This document shows positions 43,383-52,570 of a stretch of DNA of 64,000 bases, in pieces. The DNA comes from Phaeosaccion multiseriatum (lineage: Eukaryota; Ochrophyta, other classes). The DNA lies in the NCBI GenBank assembly GCA_965112735.1, contig OZ218961.1:3224001-3288000 (forward strand). The letters run 5' to 3'. The translations under genes and the position numbers were made by a program. Each line of letters starts with the position of its first letter. The stretch's first letter is position 1. The notes under the pieces are model-generated. The model saw only the letters and a program-made list of their open reading frames with translations. It ran no database searches and was not told where the DNA came from.

Positions 43383-46328
43383 ATGAGGAGAGTATGCAGC
43401 AGCAGTAGAAGCGGGGGGAGGAGGCACAGGTACGGGAAGCAGCGGATAGCTCTTGGTGGAAGAGATGCTCCATCTGGTGCAGCCCCAGCCCCTGCCTGTG
43501 CTATCACTCAAGCGTATCTGGCAGCCTTCCACGCCACGGCGCGCCAGCGGTGCTTGTCAAGCGGGTGGGGTGTAACTATCGGGGTGAGGAGTACCAGTGG
43601 GGGGGCTTGTTTCTCAACAAGTAGTATCCCCCCTGCTGAGGACGAGGAGGGGGTCCCAGCGCCCTCGTTGTGGCTCGCGACACTGGAGCGTTTGGAGGCC
43701 GCGCGGGAGGCCAGGGACTGGGAGAGAGTGCGCGGCGAGTGGGAGGCGGCGGTGCGGTCGCCACTGCCCATTGACGCGCCTCTTCTCGACACAATCGTGG
43801 AGGCTTTCGGCCACTGCGGCCGATGGGAAGAGACGCTTGGATTGCTGAGGGAGATCCAGACGCAGAAGTACGGAGCGTTGATACCACACGTTGCCCACTA
43901 CAATGCCGCCATTGACGCCTGCGGTCGGGCTCGGAGATACGATGAAGCCATGGATCTCCTTCGGGAGATGCCTGTAGTGGGATTGCAGCCGGACTGCCGA
44001 ACGTACTCGGCAGCGATTGTGGCGTGTGGTTTCGGGGGGAGGGCAGACCAGGCACTGCAGCTTCTTAGGGACATGCAAGCGCAGGGGCTTCCACCCGACA
44101 ATCGCAATTTGAGCGCCGCAATCGCCGCTGTGGGTAGAGCTGGCCAGCCTGAAGAAGCGCTGCGGCTGCTGGAAAGAGTACCCGAGTACGGCTTGGAGGC
44201 CCATGCCGGCAACTTCGCTGCCGCCATCGAGGTGTGCCGTCGGGCGGGATGGTTGGACGCGGCATGGGACCTGTGGGACGAGGTGGTGGCAGGAGACATG
44301 GTCCTGGATGCGTACCTGTACTCTGCGGCCTTGCGTCTCTGTGTCGCGTCGAGGAGATGGGACAGAGCTTTGGAGCTGCTGAGGGGCATGGAAGGGGAAG
44401 GCGTCATACCCGATCGATACCACTATAGTATAGCGATGGATGCCTGCATCAAGAGCGGGGAGTACGACAAACCTCTGGAGCTGCTAAAGAGTATGAAGAA
44501 GGAGGGACCCGCTCCGAATGTAGTGAGCTACAACGCTGCCATTAATGCATGTGCCAAGGCCGGTCGACACGTGGAGGCGTTGGGGTTGTTGAAGGAGATG
44601 AAGGAAGAAGGACTCCCTCCGAATGTAGTGAGCTACAACACTGCCATTGATGCATGCGCCAAGGCCAGTCGACACGTGGAGGCATTGGGGTTGTTGAGGG
44701 AGATGAAGGAGGGAGGGCCCGCTCCGAATGTAGTGAGCTACACCGCCGCCATTGATGCATGCGCCAAGGCCGGTGAACACGTGGAAGCGTTGAGGTTGTT
44801 GAGGGAGATGAAGGAAGGAGAACCCGCTCCGGATGTAAGGAGCTACAACGCTGCTATTAACGCATGCGCCAAGGCCGGTCGACACGTGGAGGCATTGGGG
44901 TTGTTGAAGGAGATGAAGGAAGAAGGACTCCCTCCGGATGTAAGGAGCTACAACACGGCCATTGATGCATGCGCCAAGGCCGGTCGACACGTGGAGGCGT
45001 TGGGGTTGTTGAAGGAGATGAAGGAAGAAGGACTCCCTCCGAATGTAGTGAGCTACAACGCTGCCATTGATGCATGCGCCAAGGCCGGTCGACACGTGGA
45101 GGCGTTGAGCTTGTTGAGGGAGATGAAGGAAGGAGGACCCGCTCCGGATATAGTGAGCTACAACGCTGCCATTGATGCATGCGCCAAGGCCGGTCGACAC
45201 GTGGAGGCGTTGAGGTTGTTGAGGGAGATGAAGGAAGGAGGACCCGCTCCGGATGTAAGGAGCTACAACACGGCCATTGATGCATACGCCAAGGTCGGTC
45301 GACACGTGGAGGCATTGAGGTTGCTGAGGGAGATGAAGGAAGAAGGACCCGCTCCGGATGTAAGGAGCTACAACACTGCCATTGATGCATGCGCCAAGGC
45401 CAGTCGACACGTGGAGGCATTGGGGTTGTTGAGGGAGATGAAGGAGGGAGGGCCCGCTCCGAATGTAGTGAGCTACACCGCCGCCATTGATGCATGCGCC
45501 AAGGCCGGTGAACACGTGGAAGCGTTGAGGTTGTTGAAGGAGATGAAGGAAGAAGGACCCGCTCCGAATGTAAGGAGCTACGCCGCCGCCATTAATGCAT
45601 GTGCCAAGGGTGGTCAGTACATGGAGGCGTTGGGGTTGTTGAGGGAGATGAAGGAGGGAGGGCCCGCTCCGAATGTAGTGAGCTACACCGCCGCCATTGA
45701 TGCATGCGCCAAGGCCGGTGAACACGTGGAAGCGTTGAGGTTGTTGAGGGAGATGAAGGAAGGAGGACCCGCTCCGGATGTAAGGAGCTACAACACGGCC
45801 AATGATGCATGCGCCAAGGCCGGTCGACACGTGGAGGCATTGAGGTTGCTGAGGGAGATGAAGGAAGAAGGACCCGCTCCGGATGTAAGGAGCTACACCG
45901 CCGCGATTGATGCATGCGCCAAGGCCGGTCAGTACATGGAGGCGTTGAGGTTGTTGAGGGAGATGAAGGAAGAAGGACTGGTTCCGGACTCAGTCACCTA
46001 CACCGTCACCATTGACGCTTTGCAGGAAGGCGGCGACGAGGAGGCTGCTGACGAGGTGTACGCAGAGGCCGTGTCGTGGGGGGTGTTCAAACATTGGGTG
46101 GGGCTGGGGACGGACGTGGAGTTAAGACGCTTCGGCATGGGAGTGGGCAAGGCAGCGCTTCGTCACGTGCATTCAGAGGCGAAGGTGGAGAGTGTGATCA
46201 ACGTCATCACAGGCAGAGGAAGGCTGCCCGCGGTGCTGGCCTACTTGCAGGAGAGAGCAGGAGTCGAAGTGTGGGAAGACAAACACCACCCCGGGAGAGT
46301 GGTGATGCGAGTCGCTGGTACGAAGTAG
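43383..46328 (+). CDS. PPR-SMR protein, tandem copy B
   Basis: Intronless, 981 residues from ATG 43383, exactly 35 residues longer than copy A. It has 14 near-identical repeats where A has 13. The N-terminal 385 residues and the C-terminal SMR-like end are almost identical to copy A. The order of repeat subtypes in the middle differs, which changes the residues at positions 5 and 35 that select RNA bases. One repeat has Tyr for Cys (D-A-Y-A-K-V-G) and one has Asn for Ile (T-A-N-D), minor departures from the consensus. The start is preceded by TTGCTCTTCAG, which could be a splice acceptor for a 5' untranslated exon. Likely role is organelle RNA binding, as for copy A but with another target. 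Confidence 0.93.
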   Translation: MRRVCSSSRSGGRRHRYGKQRIALGGRDAPSGAAPAPACAITQAYLAAFHATARQRCLSSGWGVTIGVRSTSGGACFSTSSIPPAEDEEGVPAPSLWLATLERLEAAREARDWERVRGEWEAAVRSPLPIDAPLLDTIVEAFGHCGRWEETLGLLREIQTQKYGALIPHVAHYNAAIDACGRARRYDEAMDLLREMPVVGLQPDCRTYSAAIVACGFGGRADQALQLLRDMQAQGLPPDNRNLSAAIAAVGRAGQPEEALRLLERVPEYGLEAHAGNFAAAIEVCRRAGWLDAAWDLWDEVVAGDMVLDAYLYSAALRLCVASRRWDRALELLRGMEGEGVIPDRYHYSIAMDACIKSGEYDKPLELLKSMKKEGPAPNVVSYNAAINACAKAGRHVEALGLLKEMKEEGLPPNVVSYNTAIDACAKASRHVEALGLLREMKEGGPAPNVVSYTAAIDACAKAGEHVEALRLLREMKEGEPAPDVRSYNAAINACAKAGRHVEALGLLKEMKEEGLPPDVRSYNTAIDACAKAGRHVEALGLLKEMKEEGLPPNVVSYNAAIDACAKAGRHVEALSLLREMKEGGPAPDIVSYNAAIDACAKAGRHVEALRLLREMKEGGPAPDVRSYNTAIDAYAKVGRHVEALRLLREMKEEGPAPDVRSYNTAIDACAKASRHVEALGLLREMKEGGPAPNVVSYTAAIDACAKAGEHVEALRLLKEMKEEGPAPNVRSYAAAINACAKGGQYMEALGLLREMKEGGPAPNVVSYTAAIDACAKAGEHVEALRLLREMKEGGPAPDVRSYNTANDACAKAGRHVEALRLLREMKEEGPAPDVRSYTAAIDACAKAGQYMEALRLLREMKEEGLVPDSVTYTVTIDALQEGGDEEAADEVYAEAVSWGVFKHWVGLGTDVELRRFGMGVGKAALRHVHSEAKVESVINVITGRGRLPAVLAYLQERAGVEVWEDKHHPGRVVMRVAGTK

Positions 46329-47061
46329 AATTAGAGGTCGTGGGTTTGGAGGGCAAGGAGGCAATGAGAGCAGCCCTGAGACTAGCGGAGCGGGGAAGGG
46401 GATGAGCAGAGGCAGTGACAACAGCAGAGAGAAGCTGAGACAACTGACAACTCCACCGCAGCGCCTGCCCACCCCGGACGCATCACGGCACTTCACGGCC
46501 AAGTGTATTTTCCCATCGCAAGAAGGAGGTAGCGGCAAGAGCCAGGCAGGTGGACAATCTTGCCCTGTTGCCTGTGGACGGCAGCTGGAGCTGAAGTTGG
46601 ACGGACAAGAGGGGGTGGTGCTTCCCTGCCTTTATTGCCAGCAGGAGCAGTTACGGCAGAGCTAGACGGGAATCGTTTCCCCAGCAGGGATAACAGAAGG
46701 AGCGAACCGTTCTGATGGACTTGGAACCCATTCTGTGGGTAGCGGGGCTGACCTTGTAAGCTCCTCAGTCACCCGCTACAACCACCATCCGTGTGGGTAC
46801 TCGTTGCAGTGTGTCGAAATCACGTCTCGAGCTTGTACGACCAACTCGTCCTCCTCAAGTGCTGTGTGTGGGGGGGAAGATGCTGCGGTACCATTTTATA
46901 TATATTGTATACAATTGCGAGTGAGATTCGTTCTCGAGGGCTCTTAGAAACGAACCCGAACCCAAACCTCCCCGCCACGGGTGGCGGGGCTCCCACTCAT
47001 GACCTACCCCTGCTTGTCTGCCTGTTTGCCTGCCCGATGTCCTGCTTATCAACCATCTCTC
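46329..47061. other. intergenic region between convergent genes
   Basis: 733 bp with no supported gene. A possible 87-residue frame at 46402-46665 is discussed under rejected items. Confidence 0.5.
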
Positions 47062-47470
47062 TTATCTATTGGCCCTGGCCTGTATGTTGCTGGCGACGGC
47101 GCTACCGATGAGCAACTGGAGGGGGTGTATGATGAGCAGCGGGGTGGTGAGCAGGCCGAGGTGAGGGCTTCCCTCGAACATTGTGGTGAGGAGGGGGATG
47201 CCCAGCGCAAGTGTCTTATGAGAGCCCGCAAACAGCAGAGCGATGCGGTCCTCGCGGGCAAGCTGTGAAATGGGGGTGTAGGGTAGGGTATCGGAGGGTA
47301 TCGGGCATACAAAGGGATAGGGGTGGTGAGCTGAGAGAGGGGCGATCCGGGCATATGGGGCACGGCTTGGCATCGATGGTCGGGAGTGTCCTCGCGTTGT
47401 GAGGGCAAGCCGTTACACGTGCAGCCCACCCCTTGGCCAAGACACGCCGAGACAGAGAGGGAGAGAGAGA

Positions 47471-47510
<40 letters not shown>

Positions 47511-49484
47511 ACCGAGAGACGGAGGGAGCCCCCCCCCCCCCCCCCTGCTGCTACACTTGCCTTGAGCTGCGGGATGCTCGTCAAGGCGTGCACGGCCCCC
47601 AGAGTGGCGAGGTGCAGCACAGGCAACAGCCCGAACATGAGCGCTACTCCCTGCCCGGCCCCGCTCCCCGCCGCCACCGCCGCCCCGAAGCTGTCACAGA
47701 AGAAGTTAAAGGCGATGGCGATGAGGGTGAGCTCGTTCACTCGGCCGAACACCTTCTTGTGTCTCAAATAGCCCTCGCGGACTGGCCGCCACAGACGCAG
47801 CAGCTGCCCGAGGGAGAGGGGGAGCAGCACCTAAGGAGGAGGAGCGGCATGCGGTCATACGGGTAGAGGCGGGGAGAGGAGGAACAGTTTCAACGGAACA
47901 GAAAGTTTGGCATTACATTTCATTCCGTTTGATGTCAGAGGACAGAGAGTAGGAGAGCTCGGTCAGGAGAGGTCAGACAGACCTTCATGGCCAGTTTACG
48001 CACGACGGAGAGAAAGGGCAGCGTCATGCTCTCGCCCATGTACAGCAGGATGAGTGCGGGAGTGAACACCACGCCGAGCAGGTTTCCGAGGGTGGCCTGC
48101 AGCAGGGCCGCGGAGGTGTTGCCGCCCGCTGCCTGCGTCAGGATCACGCACATGTTTAGAGTGGTGGGGAGGCTGGAGGGGAGGGGAGGGAGGGAGGGAG
48201 ACACACACAAAGAGAGCGGGAGGGTGATGGGCCAGGTAGGCAGAAGGGGGGACGGCAGAAGTCCGTCAGGGGGTGGATCAATACACGCGAGGTAATCGCG
48301 GGGAGCAAGGAGCTTGAGCAGAAGCGCCCCCCGCCGGAGGCAGACAAATGAAAAAAAAGCCTCAAATGCCTCTGTCCTTCCTCACCACATCTGCGCAGGG
48401 CCGCGCCGGTCCCAGCGGTTCAAGCGCCCCGCGTGATATTTGGACAGGCAAAAGGCGTGCCGCCGGGGGGGCGAGAGAGAGAGAGGGCGAAACGGGGGGC
48501 GAAGCGGCAGCAAGAGCAGCAAGCTCCCGTCAAGTTCTGTACATAAAATGGCATTTGTTCGGCATATACACGTACGCACGCACCATGACGACGAGGCCCT
48601 TGAGCAGCGCTGGGTGAAAGAGAGCGGTGAGCTCCAGCGCCTTAGCCAGCCCCGCGCCCAGAAGGGGCAGAAAGCCGAACGTCATGGCCTGAGAGAGCAC
48701 GTTCACCTTCAGGTTTCCGGCGGCGGCCGCGAGGTCTCGGCTGGTCACGGACAGCCCCACCAAGAAGAAAATGAGGCGGACGCCTGCAGTGAGTGCAGTG
48801 CAGTGTAGTGCCGTGCAGCACAGCGCGGTCAAGGGGGGGGGGGGGGAGCAGCAGCCCGGCTTAGGACCAAACACACCAAAGCGTGGGGGAGTCAGAAAAA
48901 GGAGGCACACAAGCCACGCACGCACGCATGCACGCACCGAAGACGCCGACAGTGTACTCGGGTCTGAGAGGTCCCCCGGTGGCCCCAATGCCCGGCCTCA
49001 GCCGCGCCAGAGAGATGGCGCCCGCCATGACGAGGATGAAGAAGCGCTTGTCCACGAAGCTCCTGACGCGGGAGAGCAGCGCGGGCCGCCCGTCTGAGCC
49101 GTTGCTGCCCCCCCCCCCCCTTGCAGCTCCTCCGCGTATTCTCAGTGCGTCTTGGCGAAGTTTAAGAGCGTAAGGGGCTGCCTTCCGGGCCGTCGAAAGG
49201 GCAGCCTCACCACTGGGACCGCCCTCGCGTCCAGAGCAGCGCCATTTCCCCTCTTCCAGACTCGAAGGGCGGCTACCGCTGCGGCTACTGGTGGTAGCAC
49301 CCCAACTACCCCGACTACAGCTGTTGTGGCTAATCCTGCCGCTACTGCTACTGCTCCTTCGCCCACGCAGAGCCGCGGTGGAAGTAGGAGGTGGCGCGCT
49401 CTGCGGGAATGCCATGCTGGTGCTGCTGGTACTGCTGCTGCTGCATATCATGTACAACCCTATGCATAATCTCCGGTACCTCAT
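47062..49484 (-). CDS. SLC10A7/RCH1/BASS4-like solute transporter
   Basis: Six exons: 48938-49484, 48584-48783, 48386-48390 (5 nt), 47983-48172, 47561-47830 and 47062-47262; 470 residues. It matches the SLC10A7 branch of bile-acid/sodium-symporter-like membrane proteins along its whole length: R-P-G-I-G-A-T-G-G-P-L-R-P-E-Y, F-F-L-V-G-L-S, V-I-L-T-Q-A-A-G-G-N, L-L-P-L-S-L-G-Q, and A-G-S-H-K-T-L-A-L-G-I-P near the end. Animal and yeast members affect calcium balance; plant relatives sit in the plastid envelope. The substrate here is unknown. The about 120-residue Ser/Arg-rich N-terminal extension is absent in animal proteins and may be a targeting sequence. The start could also be ATG 49451. 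The intron after 47561 uses a GC donor (AAG|GCAAGT). It is divergent from the next gene by only 137 bp. Confidence 0.88.
47461..47513. repeat. (GA)n microsatellite in GC-AG intron
   Basis: Purine array inside the intron 47263-47560, followed by a long C run. Confidence 0.88.
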
Positions 49485-49621
49485 GTTCGCTGTGGAGTGC
49501 GCTTGATCTTTTCCCTCCTCCTGATCATCACCCCTGTGAATAATCCTAGCGTGTTGGTACACCACTGCCAACCGTTACCCCCCCCCACTCCATATTATTA
49601 CAGCCAGGCGCAGCCAGCATC

Positions 49622-52570
49622 ATGGCGAGGGGCATAGTGAACCCGTACGGAGGAGGAGGCGCGAGAGGTGGGCGGAGGGGAGGCAGCAGGGACCTCGAGG
49701 CTGGAGCGCTGTTGGGGGCCGAGTGCCCCTCTGTGGACTGCATCAATGCCTGCCAGGTGGGGAGGAGGGGCACCTTCTTCAAGAGGCTCGTTCTGCTCGT
49801 GCTGCTGCTCACAGCCGTGGTGCTCCTTATGGGGGCACACACTGAGATCGCTGATGTGCGCGTGGTGCCCAGCCCTATGCTCTCACGGCAGGAGGAGGAG
49901 GCAGGGGCGGCTGGAGTCGCCGTACTGCACCCTTCCGGGTTGGGGATGAAGGCGCCTACAGATGCGCAGTCTTCTGGCGCCAGACAGCGGGCGAAGGAGA
50001 GCTTCGAGCAGATCACTGAGCCGGCGCACGCACACTTGGAGGAGAGGGAGGCAGACAGGAAGCTCAACATGGACAAGGACAGCAACGCCGAGGAGAGCCT
50101 GCTGCAAAGGCAAAGAGAGGAGGAAGCCGAGGCTATGCAGGAGCATGAAAAGATGCAAGCTCAAGAGCGCATGGAAGCCGAGAAGCAGGCACTGATTGAG
50201 CACGCGGAAGCAGTGAAAGCAGCAGCAGAGCAGGACGAGCAGCAGCTGCGACAGGCACAGGAGGCCGAGGTGCAGGCGCAATCTCAAAGGGAGAGGGAGG
50301 AGGAGGAGCAAAAGCAGGAGCAGCAGCAGGCAGAAATGGTTCGGAGGAAGAAGCAGAAGGCAGAGGAGGAAGAGGAGGAGGAAAAGGGGCGCCAAGAGGC
50401 AGAGAAGCGCCGACAGAAGCAGAAGGAAGAGGCCAAGGCGGAGCTGGAGGCAGAGGCATCACGCGCCCTGGCAGAGCGTGAGCAGCGCAAGAGGGACGAG
50501 GAACAGCAGCAGGAGCAGGCCCGGAAGGCCGTGGAGGTGGCCCTCGCCGCGGCAGCAGCTCAAGAGGCCGCAAAAGAATCGGCAGAGGTGGCTCCACCGC
50601 AGAGAGAGGAGGAAGAAGCACAAGCACCACCGAGCCCCCCCTCACCACAGCCAGAGGTCAGCGGCAGCAGTGAGTCCATGCCCTCAGCCCTGTCCTCGGG
50701 CTTGTCCTCGGCTCTGGCGGGCAAGTTGGCGCTGTGGCTGAGGGCCGACGAAGGAGTGGAGGCGGACCCCTCCACCGGCGCTGTACTGCGCTGGAGAGAC
50801 ATGTCGGGCCGGGGCAGGCACTTCTCGCCCCCTGCCAGTACGGCGCTCAGAGCACAGGGCCTCTCCAAGCTCGCAGACGAGGTCAGAGACTTTCGGGACG
50901 AGCACGGGGTGCCCGCCATTGGAGAAGGGCTGCCCCCCGGGGTCAAGTCGCTCCTGGCCGAGCTGGTCACGCAGGGCAAGGCCCAAGGCGGGCAGGTCCC
51001 GGGGGGGGTGGCGGAGGGGCCCCTCTTGGAGGATATGGGCAGGGTGGCCCCGGGGGGGAGGCGCCGACTGCCGCTGGTGCGCTTCCCCGGGGGGCCGCTG
51101 GTGTGCTCCGACGCCTCTCTCGTGCTGCAGAGGGACGGAATGACGCTCTTCTTCGCGCTGGCACCCCACCTCCTCGCAGACGGGGACCACGCCCCCGGCC
51201 AGCGCTTCTTCGGTACGTACCCGAGTGGGCAGTTTCGCTTCCGAGACGGGCTACCCGGTCTCAAGCTCGGCAAGCAAGACTACACGCTGCCTGCCACGGC
51301 CCGAGCAGAGGAGGGAGGGCTCCGAGCCGAGATGGAGGTGCGCCACGGAAGGCACATGCACGACGAGGCCGTCTTCTCACAACTGGCGTACCGCCTGGAC
51401 GCACAAGGCGTGCACATGTCCAGAGACGGCGCGGCGTGGCAGGAGGCGTTGTCGAGGATGGGGCAGGCGGCACCCCCTCTCTCGGCCTCCGGCGGCGGCG
51501 GTAACGGCGGTGGGGGCTTCTCAGAGCGTGTGGCCGTCGTGCTCGGGGGTGCGCAGATCAGCGGGGGGGGCTTCCTGGGGGATGTGGGGGAGGTGCTCGT
51601 GTTCGACTCCGCGCTCCCAGATGGCGATGCTCGGGCGGTACAGGCCTACCTCGCGGACAAGTGGGGGACCACCCTACAGGGCGGAGCGTGGCATGGGGCA
51701 GGGGGAGGGGAGGAGGAGGGGAAGGAGAAGAGGGGGGTGAGGGAGGTGGGAGAGGCTGCTGCTTTGGCTCTAGGGGGGGCACAAGAGGGACAGGAGGTCC
51801 AGGAGCAAGCACGGAGGAAGGAACAGGAGGGCCCAGGGGTGGACGCCGAGGTGCCCCTTGGGATTGGCGGGGGGAAGCACGACAAGGTAGCAGCCCCCGG
51901 GGTGGCAGAGGGTGTCCGAGTCGGGGAGGAGGCGGACGAGGCGGAGATTCACCTGAGCAGGAGGGAGAAGCAATACCTGCGGCAGCAGAAGGCCAAGGAC
52001 GAGCAGAAGAAGCAGACCCAGCAGCAGCGGGAGGAACACGAGGCGAGGGAGGAGGAGGACAAGAAGCGGCGAGCGCGAGAAGAAGAGGAGGAGCGGCGGC
52101 AGCACCAAGAGAGCGAGGCCTTGGACAAGAAGGAGCGAAAGAAGAAGGGGCAGGGCAACAAGAACAAGCCCGATGTGCCCCCTTCCAAGCACCACATAGG
52201 CTCACCAGACGCCCGGCACCGGCACCAGGGCGCAGCAGGGGCAGCAGGGGCAGCAGGAGGAGCGAAAGCACACGACAGCGACGCCTCGAACCCTGCACCC
52301 CCACTCCCCGCAGACAAAGTGGAGGCAGCCGCAGCAGTTGGTGATACAGCGGGCGAGGAGGGAGGGTGCGTGGTGGACGACGATGCCCGCGTGGAGAACT
52401 GGAAGCCACCCCCTGGCGCCGCCCTTCGGCCCAAGCTGCAGTGGACAGACGAGCAGGCCGCCTCCATGGGGCGCATCCGGGCCTTCGAGAAGGGCGGCAA
52501 GCAGCTCAAGGACCTCATCCACGCTGAAGTCACGCGTCTCAAGATACTTCGGCACGACCTCTTCTGCTAA
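49622..52570 (+). CDS. type II membrane protein with coiled coil and concanavalin-like domain
   Basis: Single exon of 982 residues. A short basic cytosolic tail is followed by one hydrophobic segment at about 54-71 (R-L-V-L-L-V-L-L-L-T-A-V-V-L-L-M). Residues 100-330 are a Glu/Gln/Lys/Arg coiled coil. Residues about 355-690 form a LamG/concanavalin-like domain: it opens L-A-L-W-L-R-A-D-E-G-V with W-R-D-M-S-G-R-G-R-H and closes G-D-V-G-E-V-L-V-F-D-S-A-L-P, then A-Y-L-A-D-K-W-G. A second charged coiled coil follows (about 775-850). The last 45 residues are a conserved-looking helix ending L-R-H-D-L-F-C. The layout suggests a Golgi or surface protein whose lumenal part binds sugar or protein; this is inferred. 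One exact dispersed motif lies at 52335 (VGDT frame). Only 137 bp separate it from the divergent transporter gene. Confidence 0.8.
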   Translation: MARGIVNPYGGGGARGGRRGGSRDLEAGALLGAECPSVDCINACQVGRRGTFFKRLVLLVLLLTAVVLLMGAHTEIADVRVVPSPMLSRQEEEAGAAGVAVLHPSGLGMKAPTDAQSSGARQRAKESFEQITEPAHAHLEEREADRKLNMDKDSNAEESLLQRQREEEAEAMQEHEKMQAQERMEAEKQALIEHAEAVKAAAEQDEQQLRQAQEAEVQAQSQREREEEEQKQEQQQAEMVRRKKQKAEEEEEEEKGRQEAEKRRQKQKEEAKAELEAEASRALAEREQRKRDEEQQQEQARKAVEVALAAAAAQEAAKESAEVAPPQREEEEAQAPPSPPSPQPEVSGSSESMPSALSSGLSSALAGKLALWLRADEGVEADPSTGAVLRWRDMSGRGRHFSPPASTALRAQGLSKLADEVRDFRDEHGVPAIGEGLPPGVKSLLAELVTQGKAQGGQVPGGVAEGPLLEDMGRVAPGGRRRLPLVRFPGGPLVCSDASLVLQRDGMTLFFALAPHLLADGDHAPGQRFFGTYPSGQFRFRDGLPGLKLGKQDYTLPATARAEEGGLRAEMEVRHGRHMHDEAVFSQLAYRLDAQGVHMSRDGAAWQEALSRMGQAAPPLSASGGGGNGGGGFSERVAVVLGGAQISGGGFLGDVGEVLVFDSALPDGDARAVQAYLADKWGTTLQGGAWHGAGGGEEEGKEKRGVREVGEAAALALGGAQEGQEVQEQARRKEQEGPGVDAEVPLGIGGGKHDKVAAPGVAEGVRVGEEADEAEIHLSRREKQYLRQQKAKDEQKKQTQQQREEHEAREEEDKKRRAREEEEERRQHQESEALDKKERKKKGQGNKNKPDVPPSKHHIGSPDARHRHQGAAGAAGAAGGAKAHDSDASNPAPPLPADKVEAAAAVGDTAGEEGGCVVDDDARVENWKPPPGAALRPKLQWTDEQAASMGRIRAFEKGGKQLKDLIHAEVTRLKILRHDLFC
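52335..52348 (+). repeat. dispersed motif copy in exon (VGDT frame)
   Basis: Exact 14-mer in sense, preceded by GCAGCCGCAGCAG. Confidence 0.9.

Noticed and set aside
40992-45915. Long minus-strand frames across the PPR genes
   Set aside because: Antisense shadows of the 105-bp repeats (H-L-P-Q-Q-P-Q-R pattern); regular only because the sense repeats are.
46402-46665. 87-residue frame with C-P-V-A-C and C-L-Y-C, zinc-ribbon-like
   Set aside because: Short for GC-rich DNA, no splice or promoter support and no clear family; left as unproven.
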